A stretch of DNA of 64,000 bases from Anaspis maculata (Eukaryota > Arthropoda > Insecta > Coleoptera > Scraptiidae): the NCBI GenBank assembly GCA_949128115.1, contig OX421966.1:51271416-51335415 (forward strand), read 5' to 3'. The notes under the pieces were generated by a model. That model searched no databases. It saw nothing but the letters and a program-made list of their open reading frames with translations, and had not been told where the DNA came from. A program made the position numbers and the translations under genes. Below, piece by piece: positions 31,549-43,347 of the stretch (position 1 is the first letter of the stretch; each line of letters starts with the position of its first letter).

Positions 31549-32967
31549 TAGTGCGGCGGTTAGTAAGAATCACCTTGCATTTTGTGATAAAAGCATGAAA
31601 TTTGGCACATACGCTCTACAGACTGCCCTTTACTATTTACGAGGCGCACCCACGATGAAACCGCCGTGCAACTGTCAGAATTGGCATTTGCCTACTTTCC
31701 AGGGGCAAAAACTGAAGTCGGTTATCAAGTTGATTCAAAAGTGACGTCTATCAATGCAGTAGACCTTCACAGTGTAACTTCACCAAAACAGATGTCAATA
31801 TTACGAAAGGAGGGGGAATGGGAGGAGATAGTTCTAGCCGCGGTACAGATTTTCTTATTTGTTAATTTCGGACCAAATCGACAAGTTTGGTGTTGTTTCC
31901 GACTAAATCACATCTTCTGAGTTCAAATTGAATGTTGTGATTGCAGTTTGAAGGAAATTTTGTTTTGTTGAAAAAAAAATATATGTCAGAAAAAATCTTC
32001 TTTCATTTTGACTTTTATCTCAATTCCGGGCATTCGAAGTGGAAACCCTTATTTAGTTCACTTCTTCAAAGCTTCCTGTACATAAAAACTATGTACCAGA
32101 CCTAATTTTTACTCTGACAAGATCGTGAGCCTTATTTGTTCCTAAAGTCGTAGATGTGATACCCAATAACTTTATTAATTTTCATGTACGAATGGAGGTG
32201 TGCGTTCAAAGCCTTGCAGTTTGTGATAAAAGCCTGAAACTTGGCATACATGGCCTATGGACTGTCCTTCACAGTATAAGAGGTGCACCCATGACGGAAC
32301 CGCCGTGCAGCTGTCAGAATCGCCACGATACCTTTGCACGCACACTTCCACTCCTACATGAAAATGATTGCATATTATTTTCACGAATTTAGGAACAAAT
32401 GAGGCTCACGAACTTGTCGAAGTAAAAATCAGGTCTCGTACATGGTTTTCATGTGCAGGAAGCTTTGAAGAAGTGAACTAAATAACGATTTCTACTTCGA
32501 ATATCTTGAATCAGGATGAAAATCAAAATGAAAAAAGCCTAAATTTTTTTTGAAACTGCAAATACAACATTCAATTTGAATTCAAAGGATGTAATTTAGA
32601 CAGAAACGACACCAAACTTATCAATTTGGTCCGAATTTAACAAATAAAAAAATCTGTGCCGCGGCTCAAACTATCCCCTCCCATTCCCCCTCCTTTTGTA
32701 ATATTAACATCTGTTTTGGTGAAGTTATACTGTGAAGGTCTACTGCATTGATAGACGTCACTTTTGAATCAGCTCGATAACCGACTTCAGTTTTTGCCCC
32801 TGGAAGGTAGGCAAATGACAATTCTGACAGCTGCACAGCCAACGGTTCCATCGTGGGTCTGCCTCGTAAATAGTAAAGGAGAGTCTGTAGAGCGTATATG
32901 CCAAATTTCATGCTTTTATCACAAAATGCAAGGTTTCCCTGAAAAATGGTCGTTAACCGCCGCACTA
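31549..32967. repeat. Foldback element with TAGTGCGGCGGTTA ends
   Basis: The ends TAGTGCGGCGGTTA and its inverse lie at 31549 and 32967 with TA at both borders. Matching blocks extend inward (TTGCATTTTGTGATAAAAGC; GAAGTCGGTTATC; the 31975-32160 segment against 32385-32560). The centre (32160-32390) forms another inverted repeat. Probably non-autonomous with Tc1/mariner-like TA targets. ORFs inside are mirror artefacts. Confidence 0.8.
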
Positions 32968-33788
32968 TAGTCCATTTACATCTTTTCCAGCTGTAGTTCA
33001 GAGAATATCAATTGTATTTCAGAAAGCGTCAATTGTATTTCAAAAGGTATCAGTATCTTATAAGTGGGGTCGGTACAGTATTATACGCTGCATTTTTGAG
33101 TAATGCAATGCCCTTTGGCACACATGTCCTTAGAACCTGTCTGAACAATTTTGTCCATCGCCGCAAGCGAAATTTGATTTCAGATCCTGTATACAGGGCG
33201 AAGAAGGAAAACAATTTAAAAAAATTGCATCTTTTGAACGGACAAAGGTAGAGTATTGCAGGGCATGTCATATGATGCGGAATTTGATGGTTGCTGAGGT
33301 GCACCAAACCATTTTGATACATTATTAACCGTTCTCTAGATAATTAAAAGAAACTAAGATCTGTCAAATACACATTATTTTCATTATATCGCTTATTTTT
33401 GAAGATATCGGAATGGAATTTGGTATTTGCTTTATAAAAGACGTCATGAATGAATAACAGCTACGGTTATTTTCTAGGCCCACTATTTTCCTAAATAAGA
33501 CAGTCAACTTTTTTTGGGAGGGAGCCGCCAGTGAATATCAAGCTGATGACCGAAAAAATAACTGATAGTCATCAAGCTAGTGTCATGCCATTACTCTATA
33601 TTGTAAAAGATCACCTTGGATGGACCATCATACCATTTTTGCTGAAAGAGACATGACGCACTGATTTTATCGGGTTCCTCAGAACTAGAGGACCTACTTC
33701 CAGCCATCGAGCCATTGCAAGTGATTGAACACCGCAATTATGACCCCTGATCATTTCTCAGGTTGCTCACCACGATCCATAGCCATAA
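32968..33788. other. Non-coding repeat-derived sequence
   Basis: Two short tandem phrases (ATCAATTGTATTTCA, about 33007 and 33029) and no protein-coding signature. ORFs at 33012-33251 and 33050-33322 lie on opposite strands of the same bases and have no family match. Confidence 0.4.
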
Positions 33789-34503
33789 GTGCAGCGGTTC
33801 GGTTTTAGCAGCTGTTTGAATTGAGAAGTGTTGCCTTTTCGTGAAAAAAAACAGAAAATTACGAGGTCTCTGGGTCAATTCTTAGGTCATTGGAAATAGA
33901 TCTTCCACGGAATGTTGATGTTTATGTTTAATTATCAGAAAAAAATGCATTCTATAGCATAGGTTTGAAGAAATGGCTGAAAATTGTTCGGAACGGTTTT
34001 TTTTGTCTTGTTAAACGTTAAATTATGGATCTTTTTGGAGATTTTCATGCCTCCAGCCTATTTAGATGATGGGTTGAAATTCTTCAATTTCTTATCAACT
34101 TGTGATGTCACCTGCACAGATCGCCATCATGCCAACATCTCCTAAAGCTGAAGGAGGAATCTGAATAGAATATATTCCAAAATACATTGCGGCATCAAAA
34201 TTTATAAGGTTTTCTCCATTATTAGTGTTGCCCTACCGCATAATTTGTTCGCTTCCTACCTACTGCAAAATAGTTTTTCATGTTCGTCCTACATCACATG
34301 AGTACATCCTGTGGCAGTTTTTTGAAACCTATACTGAAGAATGCACTTTTTTCTAATAATTCAGCATAAATTTATCAAAATTCCATGGAGGATCTTCTTC
34401 CAATGACCTAAAAAATGACCCAGAGACCTCGTGATTTTCAGTTTTTTCCATGAAAAATTGACACTATTTTATTTAAATAGCTGCTAAAACAGAACCGCTG
34501 CAC
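33789..34503. repeat. Foldback element with GTGCAGCGGTTC ends
   Basis: GTGCAGCGGTTCGGTTTTAG at 33789 is mirrored by CTGCTAAAACAGAACCGCTG ending at 34500-34503. Further matching blocks are CGAGGTCTCTGGGTCA (33870) with TGACCCAGAGACCTCG (34418) and AGGTCATTGGAA with TTCCAATGACCT. No ORF. It ends exactly where the tRNA-like sequence starts. Confidence 0.8.
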
Positions 34504-34600
34504 AGTGGGCCGATAGCTCAGATTAGCGTGGCAAAATTCCCGGCATTTCTTGGTGTTCGGGGGTCTAGGTTCGAATCCCACTTCGGATAATTTTTTTTTC
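34504..34600 (+). repeat. tRNA-like SINE head (A and B boxes)
   Basis: TAGCTCAGATTAGCG (34514-34528) matches the pol III A box. GGTTCGAATCC (34568-34578) is a perfect B box at normal spacing, and a run of nine T follows at about 34591. The acceptor and T stems pair poorly and no anticodon loop is convincing, so it is a tRNA-derived SINE or a tRNA pseudogene, not a working tRNA. The body after it (34612-34690) is repeated in diverged form at about 34930-35010. Confidence 0.65.
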
Positions 34601-34695
34601 TGGAAGATTTTTTTGGAGGTATTGTTATTTATTCTCAAAGTACTCATCATAACTGATGCACTCCTTGAAGTTCACTTGATTATCATGAGGAATTA

Positions 34696-35409
34696 GAAAA
34701 ATGTAGCAAGAATAATGAGTAATGCAACTTTTCTTGAAAAATTCATTTTTCCCAAGACCGCAAGTGGATGCAAATGGGAATGGCAACATTAGAAACAAGA
34801 ACCTTCCTTCTATATAAAGTGGCTGTTCACTTTGTGTTTCTTTTTGTTGTTCATGTGATTTATTTATTTTTCCAAAGTTGTGGTTTTAATCTCAGTCCCT
34901 GCAACATTTTTCTTTTTCTTTTCTTTTGAAGGTAACTGAGGAGTTATTTCAACTTATTCCCAAAGTAATCATCAAAGTCCATAAGCTTGCCTAGTTTCAC
35001 TGGATTATCAATGATAAGTTGCAATATACTTACCTTCAGAAAAATGTTCCATATTCAGCACTACAAATTTTCAATCAATTTCCTTCCGACTTCAAAAAGC
35101 TGCGCTTACCTCGGGTTCGGCACTTGCTCGGGGGGTTTCTAGCATGTAAAGCTTATTACTCGGTGCAGGAGTTCATTGATGATGCAGACGTCGATCAAGT
35201 CATGAATTTTAAAATGTTTTTTCCCATAAATTTCTATATTTTTGTATATATTTGTGTTGTTATCTATTTATATATTTATGTGGTTATTTATTTGAGATGT
35301 TTATTTATATTTGAATGCGATTTATATTTATTTATATTACGCATTGCTGTACAATGTACATACTGTGACGGTTCCACACCTGATGGGGTAAACATGGAAC
35401 GAAATAAAG

Positions 35410-35442
<33 letters not shown>

Positions 35443-35765
35443 ATAAAAAATACAGCAACTTGAACAAATACAACAATGCATTCAAACACAACTTTGAAAA
35501 ATAAAAAAACTCACATGAAAACCAAAAAGAAACACAAAGTGGACAGCCACTTCATAAAGAAGAAAAATTCTTCTTTCTTATGATGCCATTCCCATTTGCA
35601 TCTACTTGCGGTTTTGACTCATGATTCTATCATGAAGAACTAAAAATATAGCAAGAATAATGAGGAATGCAGCTTTTCTTGGAAAATTCATTTTCCCAAA
35701 ATCGCAAGTAGATGCAAATGGAAATGGCATCATTGGAAAGAAGAACCTCCCTTCTATACAGGGTT
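34696..35765. repeat. Composite repeat: two direct and one inverted copy of a 130-bp block
   Basis: A block with GCAAGAATAATGAG-AATGCA and CGCAAGT-GATGCAAATGG occurs at 34696-34830 (plus), 35515-35625 (inverted) and 35637-35765 (plus). The inverted pair makes a foldback whose loop holds the non-LTR fragment 35019-35441. Confidence 0.75.
35019..35441 (+). pseudogene. 3' end of a non-LTR retrotransposon with (ATCT)n tail
   Basis: The ORF encodes the C-terminal end typical of jockey-superfamily ORF2 proteins: PYSALQIFNQFPSDFKKL, then a short lysine/leucine-rich helix region and AYYSVQEFIDD. A 3' UTR follows that ends GAACGAAATAAAG and a microsatellite ATCTATCT... (35409-35441). Severe 5' truncation is usual for such insertions. 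Coding after about residue 62 is read-through. Confidence 0.8.
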
Positions 35766-36479
35766 TGCATGAGGAAACCGACATAGCTTAAGGGTAGGTC
35801 CAGTTTTTCTAGGGGAACTGGGATCTCGGTTTGAAATTTTTCTATCCCTTTTCATTTTGATGTTATAGGGTGAATCATGTATTTTGTCGAAGTTTTTGAT
35901 GAGCTATATCTTCCAAATGGCTTATTGGGTTGGACTGAAATTTGATAGGTATGATCTCCCAATCAATGATAGCTGATACATTGCACCATGAAGTTGTTCA
36001 GAAGTTTCAGGGCCGGACTGATTTTTTTTATTTTCAAAGTTTTTGTTAGAAAAGTCATATTTTTCAATGTTTTTTTGCAAAACCAGTATCAGATTCAGAA
36101 ACTACAGAAAAAATGCTACAAGGAACATCCTTCAATTTCTTCGGCACACCCAAAGTCTTCCCAGAAAAAAATATCTTTTGAGATTTGGGTCGGCTGCGAT
36201 CTAGTGAAAATCAGTCAAGCACGCATTCTTTCACGGATCTTTGAGATGTTCATCCTCTAATTTAATGCTGTCACGGTTTTTTTCACTTTCCCACATTAGC
36301 ATCACTTGGTACGGCAAAAAAGACAAAAGTCCAGGACCGAAATCAAGTCTAGTGAACATTATTTCTAAACATCCGATTTTCCAGTATTTAGTTGGAAAAT
36401 TACAGCACAAAGTTATGGTGAAGTGGCTGAAAAATGCTCTTTTGTCTGCATTTGGAACTTAGGTCACTTTAGAAACCAT

Positions 36480-36935
36480 AGCTAAACAAATTTCTCATTT
36501 GTTGATTTCAAGAATACGAAAAGTTATTTCCGAAACTTTTCGCGAACAAAATAAAAAAAAGCAAGAATGATAATTATTCAGAAACGTAATTTTAATGTGT
36601 AGAAAACGAACAATATCAATGTTTGTATGTTATGTTTATGTTAATGTTTATCAAATTTCGGAAGTAATTTCTCTCTTGTCTGCATTTGGAACTTTAGGTC
36701 ACTTTAGAAACCAGCTAAACAAATTTCTCCTCTTGTTGATTTCAAGAATACAAAAAATTATTTCCGAAATTTGATAAACATTAACATAAACATAACATAC
36801 AAACATTGATATTGTTTGTTTTCTACACATTAAAATTACGTTTCTGAATAATTATCATTCTTGCTTCTTTTTATTTTGTTCGCGAAAAGTTTCGGAAATA
36901 ATTTTTTGTGTTCTTGAAATCAACAAAAGGAGAAA
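36480..36935. repeat. Inner palindrome at the left arm of the giant palindrome
   Basis: The segment about 36483-36670 is mirrored by 36755-36935 (AACGTAATTTTAATGTGTAG and its inverse, ATGTTTATGTTAATGTTTATC and its inverse). Between them the phrase GTCTGCATTTGGAACTTTAG repeats the sequence found just outside, so part of the arm was duplicated. Confidence 0.75.
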
Positions 36936-36974
36936 GGACACTATCGGGTTTGGGCGGATTTTGGGCCACGAGGG

Positions 36975-37958
36975 ACCAGTTTTTTGCCGAATTTTGCCAC
37001 TGCTTTCTCGATTGGTGGAAATCGATCATGTGATATGTATGAGTGTGTAATTTCTCATATTCATGCCAATATCTGTACTGATTGCTTGTCTTCTAGATGA
37101 TTTATGTGAAGATAATTTTGATCGACCATTGGGCCCAGCCTGATTTCTATGATTTTAGTGAATCTTTCAACTATTTCTCCTGAACCATGAAACATAGGAT
37201 TCTAATTCTTTCGCTGATGAATAGCTGACTTGAAACAGGACGAGATAGGATACTTTTTGTTTGTCACCGCCCAGCACCCAGCCGCCGATCCCGGCCGCCG
37301 CCCCTCAACGAAAAAAAAATAAGAAGTCCGATTTCCGAATTTTTGCAGACTCATGCTTCCTCGAGCACTCTAGATCACCTAATCACAAACGATGTGACAT
37401 TTACTTTCTACCGCCTCCTGTGTGAACAACTGAACAATTGTAGTTGAGGCATTTTATTCCTCAACCAAAAGATTTCAACTGACACAACAACTGAACAAAA
37501 CTTTGTTCTTTCGCTTATGAGCAACTGACATAATGCGGTGCGTAAAGGCTTGAAGGCTATGTTGAGTTTCTTCGCTGCTCCCTTAAGCCATTCTCAAACG
37601 AAAAACTTCTCAACCAACCAATCCTCAACCTATCGACTCAATGCGTTCTCTAGTGTAGAATTTACATGAGCATTGTACTGAAGCAGTATTCGCGATTCAA
37701 ATAATTTATCCCGCCACAAGTTCTTCCATTTTTAGCTAAGCTGCTTCAGCTTTCCCTCCGTCGAAGATCTAATGAGGATTTGTAACTCTAGAATCGGATC
37801 AGCTCTGCAAAATCAAAAAACTAATTTCCATTTTTATTCCGTTGTCAAACAATGCAAATTCCACTGCTCAATTTGAAGAGGATCTCCGATTTCAAAGTCC
37901 GCCACTGTATCCAAAACAAATTGAAGAAACAAGAGTCCAACCACCGTCAACATAATAC
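36975..37958. other. Non-coding loop sequence
   Basis: No ORF over 60 codons and no repeat structure recognised; a short GC-rich segment lies at about 37262-37310. Possibly remains of the retroelement whose gag-like piece appears at 38500. Confidence 0.4.
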
Positions 37959-38491
37959 TGTTACGAGCAGCGATTCTGGAGAACACGCGATCTTTCTAGA
38001 CTCTTCCCATTAGGTCGCAGTGTACAAGTGCGGAGCTCTAATGCATTCCAGAACATGCGTGTAGGCTATGGATCGCGGAACTGAATGGAGACTTCAACAG
38101 CGAGTTGAGATACTCCTGTCCATTTTGGCGGAGGTGCCGGCTTAACCGCACGTTGGTAATGCCGTAAAATGTATAGGATTTTTCGGAAGTCGCCTAGAAA
38201 TCGTATGCCGGGTCACTGTGGAATTTGCTGGGGAACCTATGAAACATTCGAGATCAATAGTCGCAGATATATAACGCACCGATAATCTGCCTATGGAGTA
38301 GTATTGAACTGGAAGTGATCGAGAACGATGGAAGCGAGAGCACCAGCAATATTCCCAAGCGCAATAATTATTGCTAAAGTGTATTTATTGTAGTACGCAG
38401 AAAGAAACAGTGTATGTTTTGAAACGATCGTCTCAATTATAATTGAACCCGTACGCGAACGTCTACGTTCAGTACGAACCCGTACGTAACA
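37959..38491. repeat. Solo LTR (533 bp), TSD ATAC
   Basis: It begins TGTTACGAGCAGCG and ends CGTACGTAACA, flanked by ATAC on both sides (37955-37958, 38492-38495). Similar throughout to the solo LTR at 48599-49110, including CGATCGTCTCAATTATA near the 3' end. A single LTR with matching TSDs indicates recombination that removed the interior. It is inserted in the gag-like sequence at 38492. Confidence 0.88.
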
Positions 38492-39240
38492 ATACCTACG
38501 TCTCAATCCGACAGCCCAATTTAAGCTCCTTGAAGGCGCGCGGCGGTACTTGGGTGACCACTCCTGAAACAGGCTATCCAACCAAAATATCTAGAGATCT
38601 GCCCAATCGAGACAAGGCAAAAGGTTAGAATAAGTCACGTCCGCCCAGGAAGACTGACGGAACGTGCTGGATTTGTGAAAGAGTGGGACATAACGCGGGA
38701 TCTTGCATCTTGTCGACAGAGCTAGGTCAACACCAAAACAGAGTCTCATTTCTGACTTTTCCTTGGAAGTTTTTCACGAATACTTGATAAGGGGATTCAA
38801 CAAAAAGGCCTGAAATGAGTCGAAGTCAGTATTAAGCTAAGAGGTTGATTTTCTTTTTCACAAACTTTGACGAAGAAACCAAATTGCATTGATTTTGGTT
38901 GATTTGGATCCGGACGGACAACCGACCGTATGTGAAACTTCAGGGAGTTGGAACGAGGCTATCAGGCTCTGTCACTCTTGAATTATTTCCCTCAACTTAC
39001 TGTCCTGGGTTTTTTACGGTCGATTCGGAACAATCTGTGTAGTGCTAAGGAAAAAGAGTGCTTTGGAGTTGTGTGGATTGTGTAGAAGTTTTGTGCTTGC
39101 GTCAGGGAAGTCAATCCAACGTAGTCACGGACCCTTTCGTTTCAAAATGGCCACACAAACTCAACGAATCTAGCCTTCGCCTCAAGCTGTACCAAGCCTA
39201 TCTGAATCTGGATTCCATTTGGGGAGTTAGTGGAACATAG
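38492..39240 (+). pseudogene. Retroelement debris with a CCHC zinc knuckle
   Basis: A short coding stretch (VSIRQPNLSSLKARGG...) is followed, in another frame, by TDGTCWICERVGHNAGSC at about 38650-38705, a C-x2-C-x4-H-x4-C knuckle of gag type. Stops separate the pieces. Further right, 39058-39240 is an open stretch without a recognised family. The parent element cannot be named. Confidence 0.55.
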
Positions 39241-39244
39241 TTTC

Positions 39245-40165
39245 ACCTCACGTAGGCCTTATTATTCGGCCCATTGTACCCCTCTTTCGGACCAGACAGA
39301 CTTACCGAGCCGCAATGTGGTGCCTGGATGTTTGAGATGGTCGGTCCATCCAAGCACTGGGGCCGACAAGCGCACGGTTGGCCTAGACTCCGTCTGCCAC
39401 CCCTAAACCGCAGGTGCGGATGTCCGATACATTCACGCTCCCTGCGCCGGTACGTTTCCGACTTCATCAGCCTCTCGACCACGCTGCCGGTTTTCCTCTA
39501 CACATCGCCGTGCCGCCGGCTGAAAGCATATATACTCGGGGGGTTTGCCTAAGACCACCCGAGGAGGAGTTTCAGACCGGCTTCAAATCAGATTAAAAAC
39601 GCCTTGTCTCCCATCCAACCCTTGGTAGCGGCCAGCTTCGCTACAGTCAAGTTATCACCCGACTGAAGCGGCCTTCTACACGCTTCGTCCTTCTCGTACC
39701 AAGCCCATTTCACTGAACTGAATGAAACGCCATTATTTTTCTCCTCGCTCATGTAACCAAGAACGCAAGGCAAGTTAAATGACGGTCCATCGTTAATGAT
39801 CATTGAGCTTTATAATGTGTCTAGGGACTCAAGGGTATCGGATAGAATCTGGATTTAAGATTTATTTGGTGGAGGGTTAATGAAACCTTGTTCCACATGG
39901 CACGTAGGCCCCGCTATTGGGCCCACTGTATTCTTTCCTAGACCAGCCGTACTCACTGAGTCACAATGTGGTGCTTAGATGTTCGATGGTAAGTCCATCC
40001 AAGCACTGGAACCGAGACGCGCACGGTTGACCTGATTTCTGTCTTCAACCTCCGGCGTAGGTGAGGATGTCCGACACTCCGTCGATTTTCCTCTACACAT
40101 TGCTGTACTGCCGGTTGCAAGCGTGATGTACTCGGAGGGTTTGCCCATGACCACCATAGTCGTCT
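39245..40165. repeat. Direct duplication of a 270-bp GC-richer block
   Basis: The block at about 39253-39560 recurs at 39900-40150 with substitutions and a deletion. Shared phrases: CACGTAGGCC, TCCATCCAAGCACTGG, GCGCACGGTTG, GATGTCCGACAC/GATACA, TTTTCCTCTACACAT, CTCGG-GGGTTTGCC. CATCCAAGCACTGG...GCGCACGG loosely resembles the inverse of the 5S rRNA box region, which could reflect a 5S-derived SINE, but the match is too weak to call. ORFs in the block are on both strands and not convincing. Confidence 0.6.
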
Positions 40166-40685
40166 TCGTCATACATCAAGTGGGAGCTATTTTTGCTGCC
40201 TGGTGTAATATAGTGTTATCCTCCGTGTTATCTAGAAATGTCACTTTTCGATTGTGAAGCACATTATAGAATAGAGGGCAGAAACTTCTATGGTGCATCA
40301 AAGCCGGTAAGGAGAAAAACATCAATTCATTATTCGAATAATAATTATCTCGAAATTATTCTTTCATTCTGCCTTGTGAGAAGGCAATTCTTTCGAAATT
40401 CTTCATAATTTGGTTTCTCATCGCAAGAGTTTCTAGGTATTGAAAAAAAAAGAGACGAGTTCAATACATGGTATTATTCCACTTGCCTCCGCCATCTTGA
40501 ATCTTGACAGTTCTTTCATCTTGAGGTTTGGATTTTGTTGTCTATTTATTTAGCTAACCAGTGATACCAAGTTTGTTGCAATCGGATAAAAAATAAATAT
40601 TTGACGAGAAAAATAAAACAGTTCTTTTTTTTTTGACTTACCCGAACGTCCGACATACATCATGTTGAAAAAAAATATTTTTCGC
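40166..40685. other. Non-coding sequence, no recognised feature
   Basis: AT-rich; some similarity to 3360-3720 (TTTGACGAGAAAAATA, GTCCGACATA). Otherwise nothing seen. Confidence 0.4.
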
Positions 40686-40786
40686 TATGATGTCCGCATT
40701 ACCACTTCATCAAATTTTGCCCAGTGTAAGATGATGATATTACTAGTGTGTATACAAAAAATCATGGAGTGGTAATGCGGACATCA
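40686..40786. repeat. 100-bp hairpin
   Basis: ATGATGTCCGCATTACCACTTCAT at the left pairs with the inverse copy ending at 40786. It sits just inside the right arm of the giant palindrome. Confidence 0.7.
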
Positions 40787-41494
40787 TGCCAAGCCCAAAA
40801 TCCGCCCAAACCCGATAGTGTCCTTTGTTTAGCTGGTTTCTTGAGTGACCTAAAGTTCCAAATGCAGACAAAAGAGCATTTTTCAGTCACTTCACCATAA
40901 CTTTATGCTGTAAATTTCCAACTAAATACTGAAAAATGGATCTTTAGAAATAATGTTCACTATAGACTTGATTCCGGTCCTGGACTTTTGTCTTTTTTGC
41001 CGTACCAAGTGATACTAATGTGGGAAAGTGAAAAAAACCGTGACAGCATTAAATTAGAGGATGAACATCTCAAAGATCCGTGAAAGAATGCGTGCTTGAC
41101 TGATTTTCACTAGATCGCAGCCGACCCAAATCTCAAAAGATATTTTTTTCTGGGAAGACTTTGGGTGTGCTGGAGAAATTGAAGGAAGTTCCTTGTAGCA
41201 TTTTTTCTGTAGTTTCTGAATCTGATACTGGTTTTGCAGAAAACATTGAAAAATATGACTTTTCTAACAAAAACTTTGAAAATAAAAAAAATCAGTCCGG
41301 CCCTGAAACTTCTAAACAACTTTATGGGGAGACCATGCAGCATCCTACTTTAAAATCGTCCTACTGATAAAACGTCTCACGACGCAACAGCCTACTGAAA
41401 AAATACCCACAAGGTCAAGACTGTCAACGTGCAAAATCCCCCTGCATTTGGCATCCTACGACTTTAGCAGCCTACCCATAAAGCAGGCTACTGA

Positions 41495-42155
41495 AAAAAT
41501 ACCCACAAGGTCAACTGAATTAGTATGGACGATGAACGGAGCATGTCATTGCTGTCAGTTGTCAGTGTCCAACCAGCAACCAAAAATCTCATTGACAACA
41601 ACAAACAAAAGGCACAATGGAATTATTGCAGCGAATTATTGTTCTCTCAAGAGATTATTACGGTATTTTCCCGGGCTCAGTTATCCTGGTATTTACGACA
41701 GTGGAGTAAACTTTTGAATATTATCGTAGGTCGGTATAGGTTCGGGCGAGGGCTTGGGTATAGCCTCTCTACTTACCTCGCTACCTACCAAATTTCCTTA
41801 TTGAGCGGCGATTTATAGAGGTTCAAATTTCTACATTCTTGCTGCTTGGGGTCTCTCCTGTCTATTAGAATAAGCTTGGGAATAAGTCATCAAGGGGTTT
41901 TAGTCGAGAAAAAATTCAAATGCCGAAAAAGATCGACAGAACGGCAGGTCTCAAGAAAAGGTCGAAGGTCGAAGTGTTCGCATAACACAAGTCACAAGTC
42001 CCACGTCGCCGTCCGTCGGTGGGATGATGCGAACACTCTGATTATTTTTTCTATTAGGTATCTAAGTAACTTACTGACAACACTGATAACTGACAGCAAT
42101 GACATGCTCCGTTCATCGTCCATACTAATTCAGTTGACCTTGTGGGTATCATTAG
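41495..42155. repeat. TIR element inserted in the palindrome's right arm
   Basis: ACCCACAAGGTCAACTGAAT and the following 50 bases (ending CAGTTGTCAGTG) are mirrored at 42080-42152. The interior has no recognised protein. Phrase ACCCACAAGGTCAA also occurs at 41402-41415, so the left side may carry a partial second copy. Confidence 0.7.
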
Positions 42156-42265
42156 GACATCATACCTATCAAATTTCAGTCCAATCCAATAAGCCATTCG
42201 GAAGATATAGCTCATCAAAAACTTCGACAAAATACATGATTCACCCTGTAACATCAAAACGAAAA

Positions 42266-42901
42266 GCGGTCCCACTATCCATCCCCTCCATTTTAAGTTG
42301 CAATTTTTTACCCCTCCCTCCAATAACTCAAAACCCCCGGGTGCGATTTTTGGCGATTTTGGATATGCTGCAGAGCACTTAATTCTGAACAGAATATCAA
42401 ATTTTTAGGACGTCCATATTTTTTCCGAGGTTGAAATCTATCTTTCTTGTACTAGTACTACGATGATCTTCGGTCAAGGTGAGAATCCTTTTGGTCTAAG
42501 GCAAAGACGGAAACACCTAGTTTTGCTATTTCAGTCAACTTTTGCCATATTTTCGAACCTTTTTCAACTTTCCCAACTTCTCTCGCTTTTTCCGACTTAT
42601 CCCATATTTTTCCAACTTCTCCCAGCTCTTTCCAACTTTCCCAACTTTCCCCAACTTTCTCCAACTTTTTCGAAGTTGTGGTGGCGCGCCGCGACCCCCC
42701 AAAACCCCTCATGGCCACAGCTCTGCCACAGCCACAGAAAATTTGCAGTGAAAGTAATTTGTTATATTCAATTGATCGGTAACTGCACTTGTTGGGTTGG
42801 CTTGCTTACCACTCAAAACGGAGTCGAAGCGCGTTTTCAAACTCGCTCGAAAACCTGGCAACCTGATTGGGTGCCAACCACACTTCAACTGATATTTGGC
42901 T
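42266..42901. other. Spacer with a pyrimidine-rich minisatellite
   Basis: From about 42537 to 42672 a degenerate CCAACTTTTCC unit of 8-14 bases is repeated on the plus strand. ORFs through it (42463-42903 and the antisense one) reflect low complexity. No gene. Confidence 0.6.
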
Positions 42902-43053
42902 AACCTCGGGTTCCACCAAACTCTTATAAAGGCGATAACTTCATCACTCTGATAGTAACTAAGCAACTGGCCATCCTATTGGCTGGTGCATAGCAACTAT
43001 CAGCGTGATAGATTTAATCTGCTCTTAAAATGTTTGTGGAACCCGAGGTAACT
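42902..43053. repeat. Short hairpin MITE (copy 1 of a family)
   Basis: TAACCTCGGGTTCCACCAAAC is mirrored by GTTTGTGGAACCCGAGGTTA-like sequence ending at 43050. The core reads ACTAAGCAACTGGCC...ATTGG...GCATAGCAAC. Borders CTAAC/GGTAAC suggest a 3-bp TAA/TA-type target. Confidence 0.7.
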
Positions 43054-43068
43054 CAGCCATATTGTCCG

Positions 43069-43215
43069 AACTGGAGCCGTATAGTATTGTCTAACTCGCT
43101 ATGCAGTATGCACTCGAACGGACAGATATCGCTATCAGTAGCTAGGCAAGCACCATTGTGATTGGCTTTTGCCTGACTACCGATAGCGATGTCTGTCTAG
43201 CTATGATATCATAGC
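43069..43215. repeat. Short hairpin MITE (copy 2)
   Basis: GACAGATATCGCTATCAGTA (about 43120) is mirrored by TACCGATAGCGATGTCTGTC (to 43198). The core is GCTAGGCAAGC...GATTGGC...TTGCCTGAC. The outermost ends are unclear. Confidence 0.6.
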
Positions 43216-43347
43216 TAGTGAAGTCGACAGCGGCACGGTTCGCATCGGCTGTTTGTTTATAGTGCAAATTATCACGAAATTTGCTCTCTCGAGCCAAAAT
43301 TTATTTGTGTTATCGGCCCAGCGTCCTTTCCAGAGTCAGTGTCTTGT

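Larger units (their letters stand above)
35860..42265. repeat. Giant (6.4-kb) interrupted palindrome
   Basis: Left arm 35860-36974 and right arm 40794-42265 are inverse copies. Matches include ATAGGGTGAATCATGTATTT with its inverse at 42232, AGGGCCGGACTGATTTTTTT with 41286-41306, GTCCAGGACCG with 40975, and GGACACTATCGGGTTTGGGC (36944) with the inverse ending at 40824. The right arm is lengthened by the 41340-42155 insertion. The 3.8-kb loop holds retroelement debris, listed separately. A TACAGGGTG-like terminus is visible at both outer ends. Confidence 0.8.

Noticed and set aside
30079..31573. Second transporter gene copy on the plus strand (31210-31476)
   Set aside because: The plus-strand ORF is the mirror copy of the inverted duplication and has no transporter motif beyond the shared short peptide.
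34504..34590. Functional tRNA gene
   Set aside because: A and B boxes are good, but the acceptor and T stems mispair and no anticodon arm is convincing.
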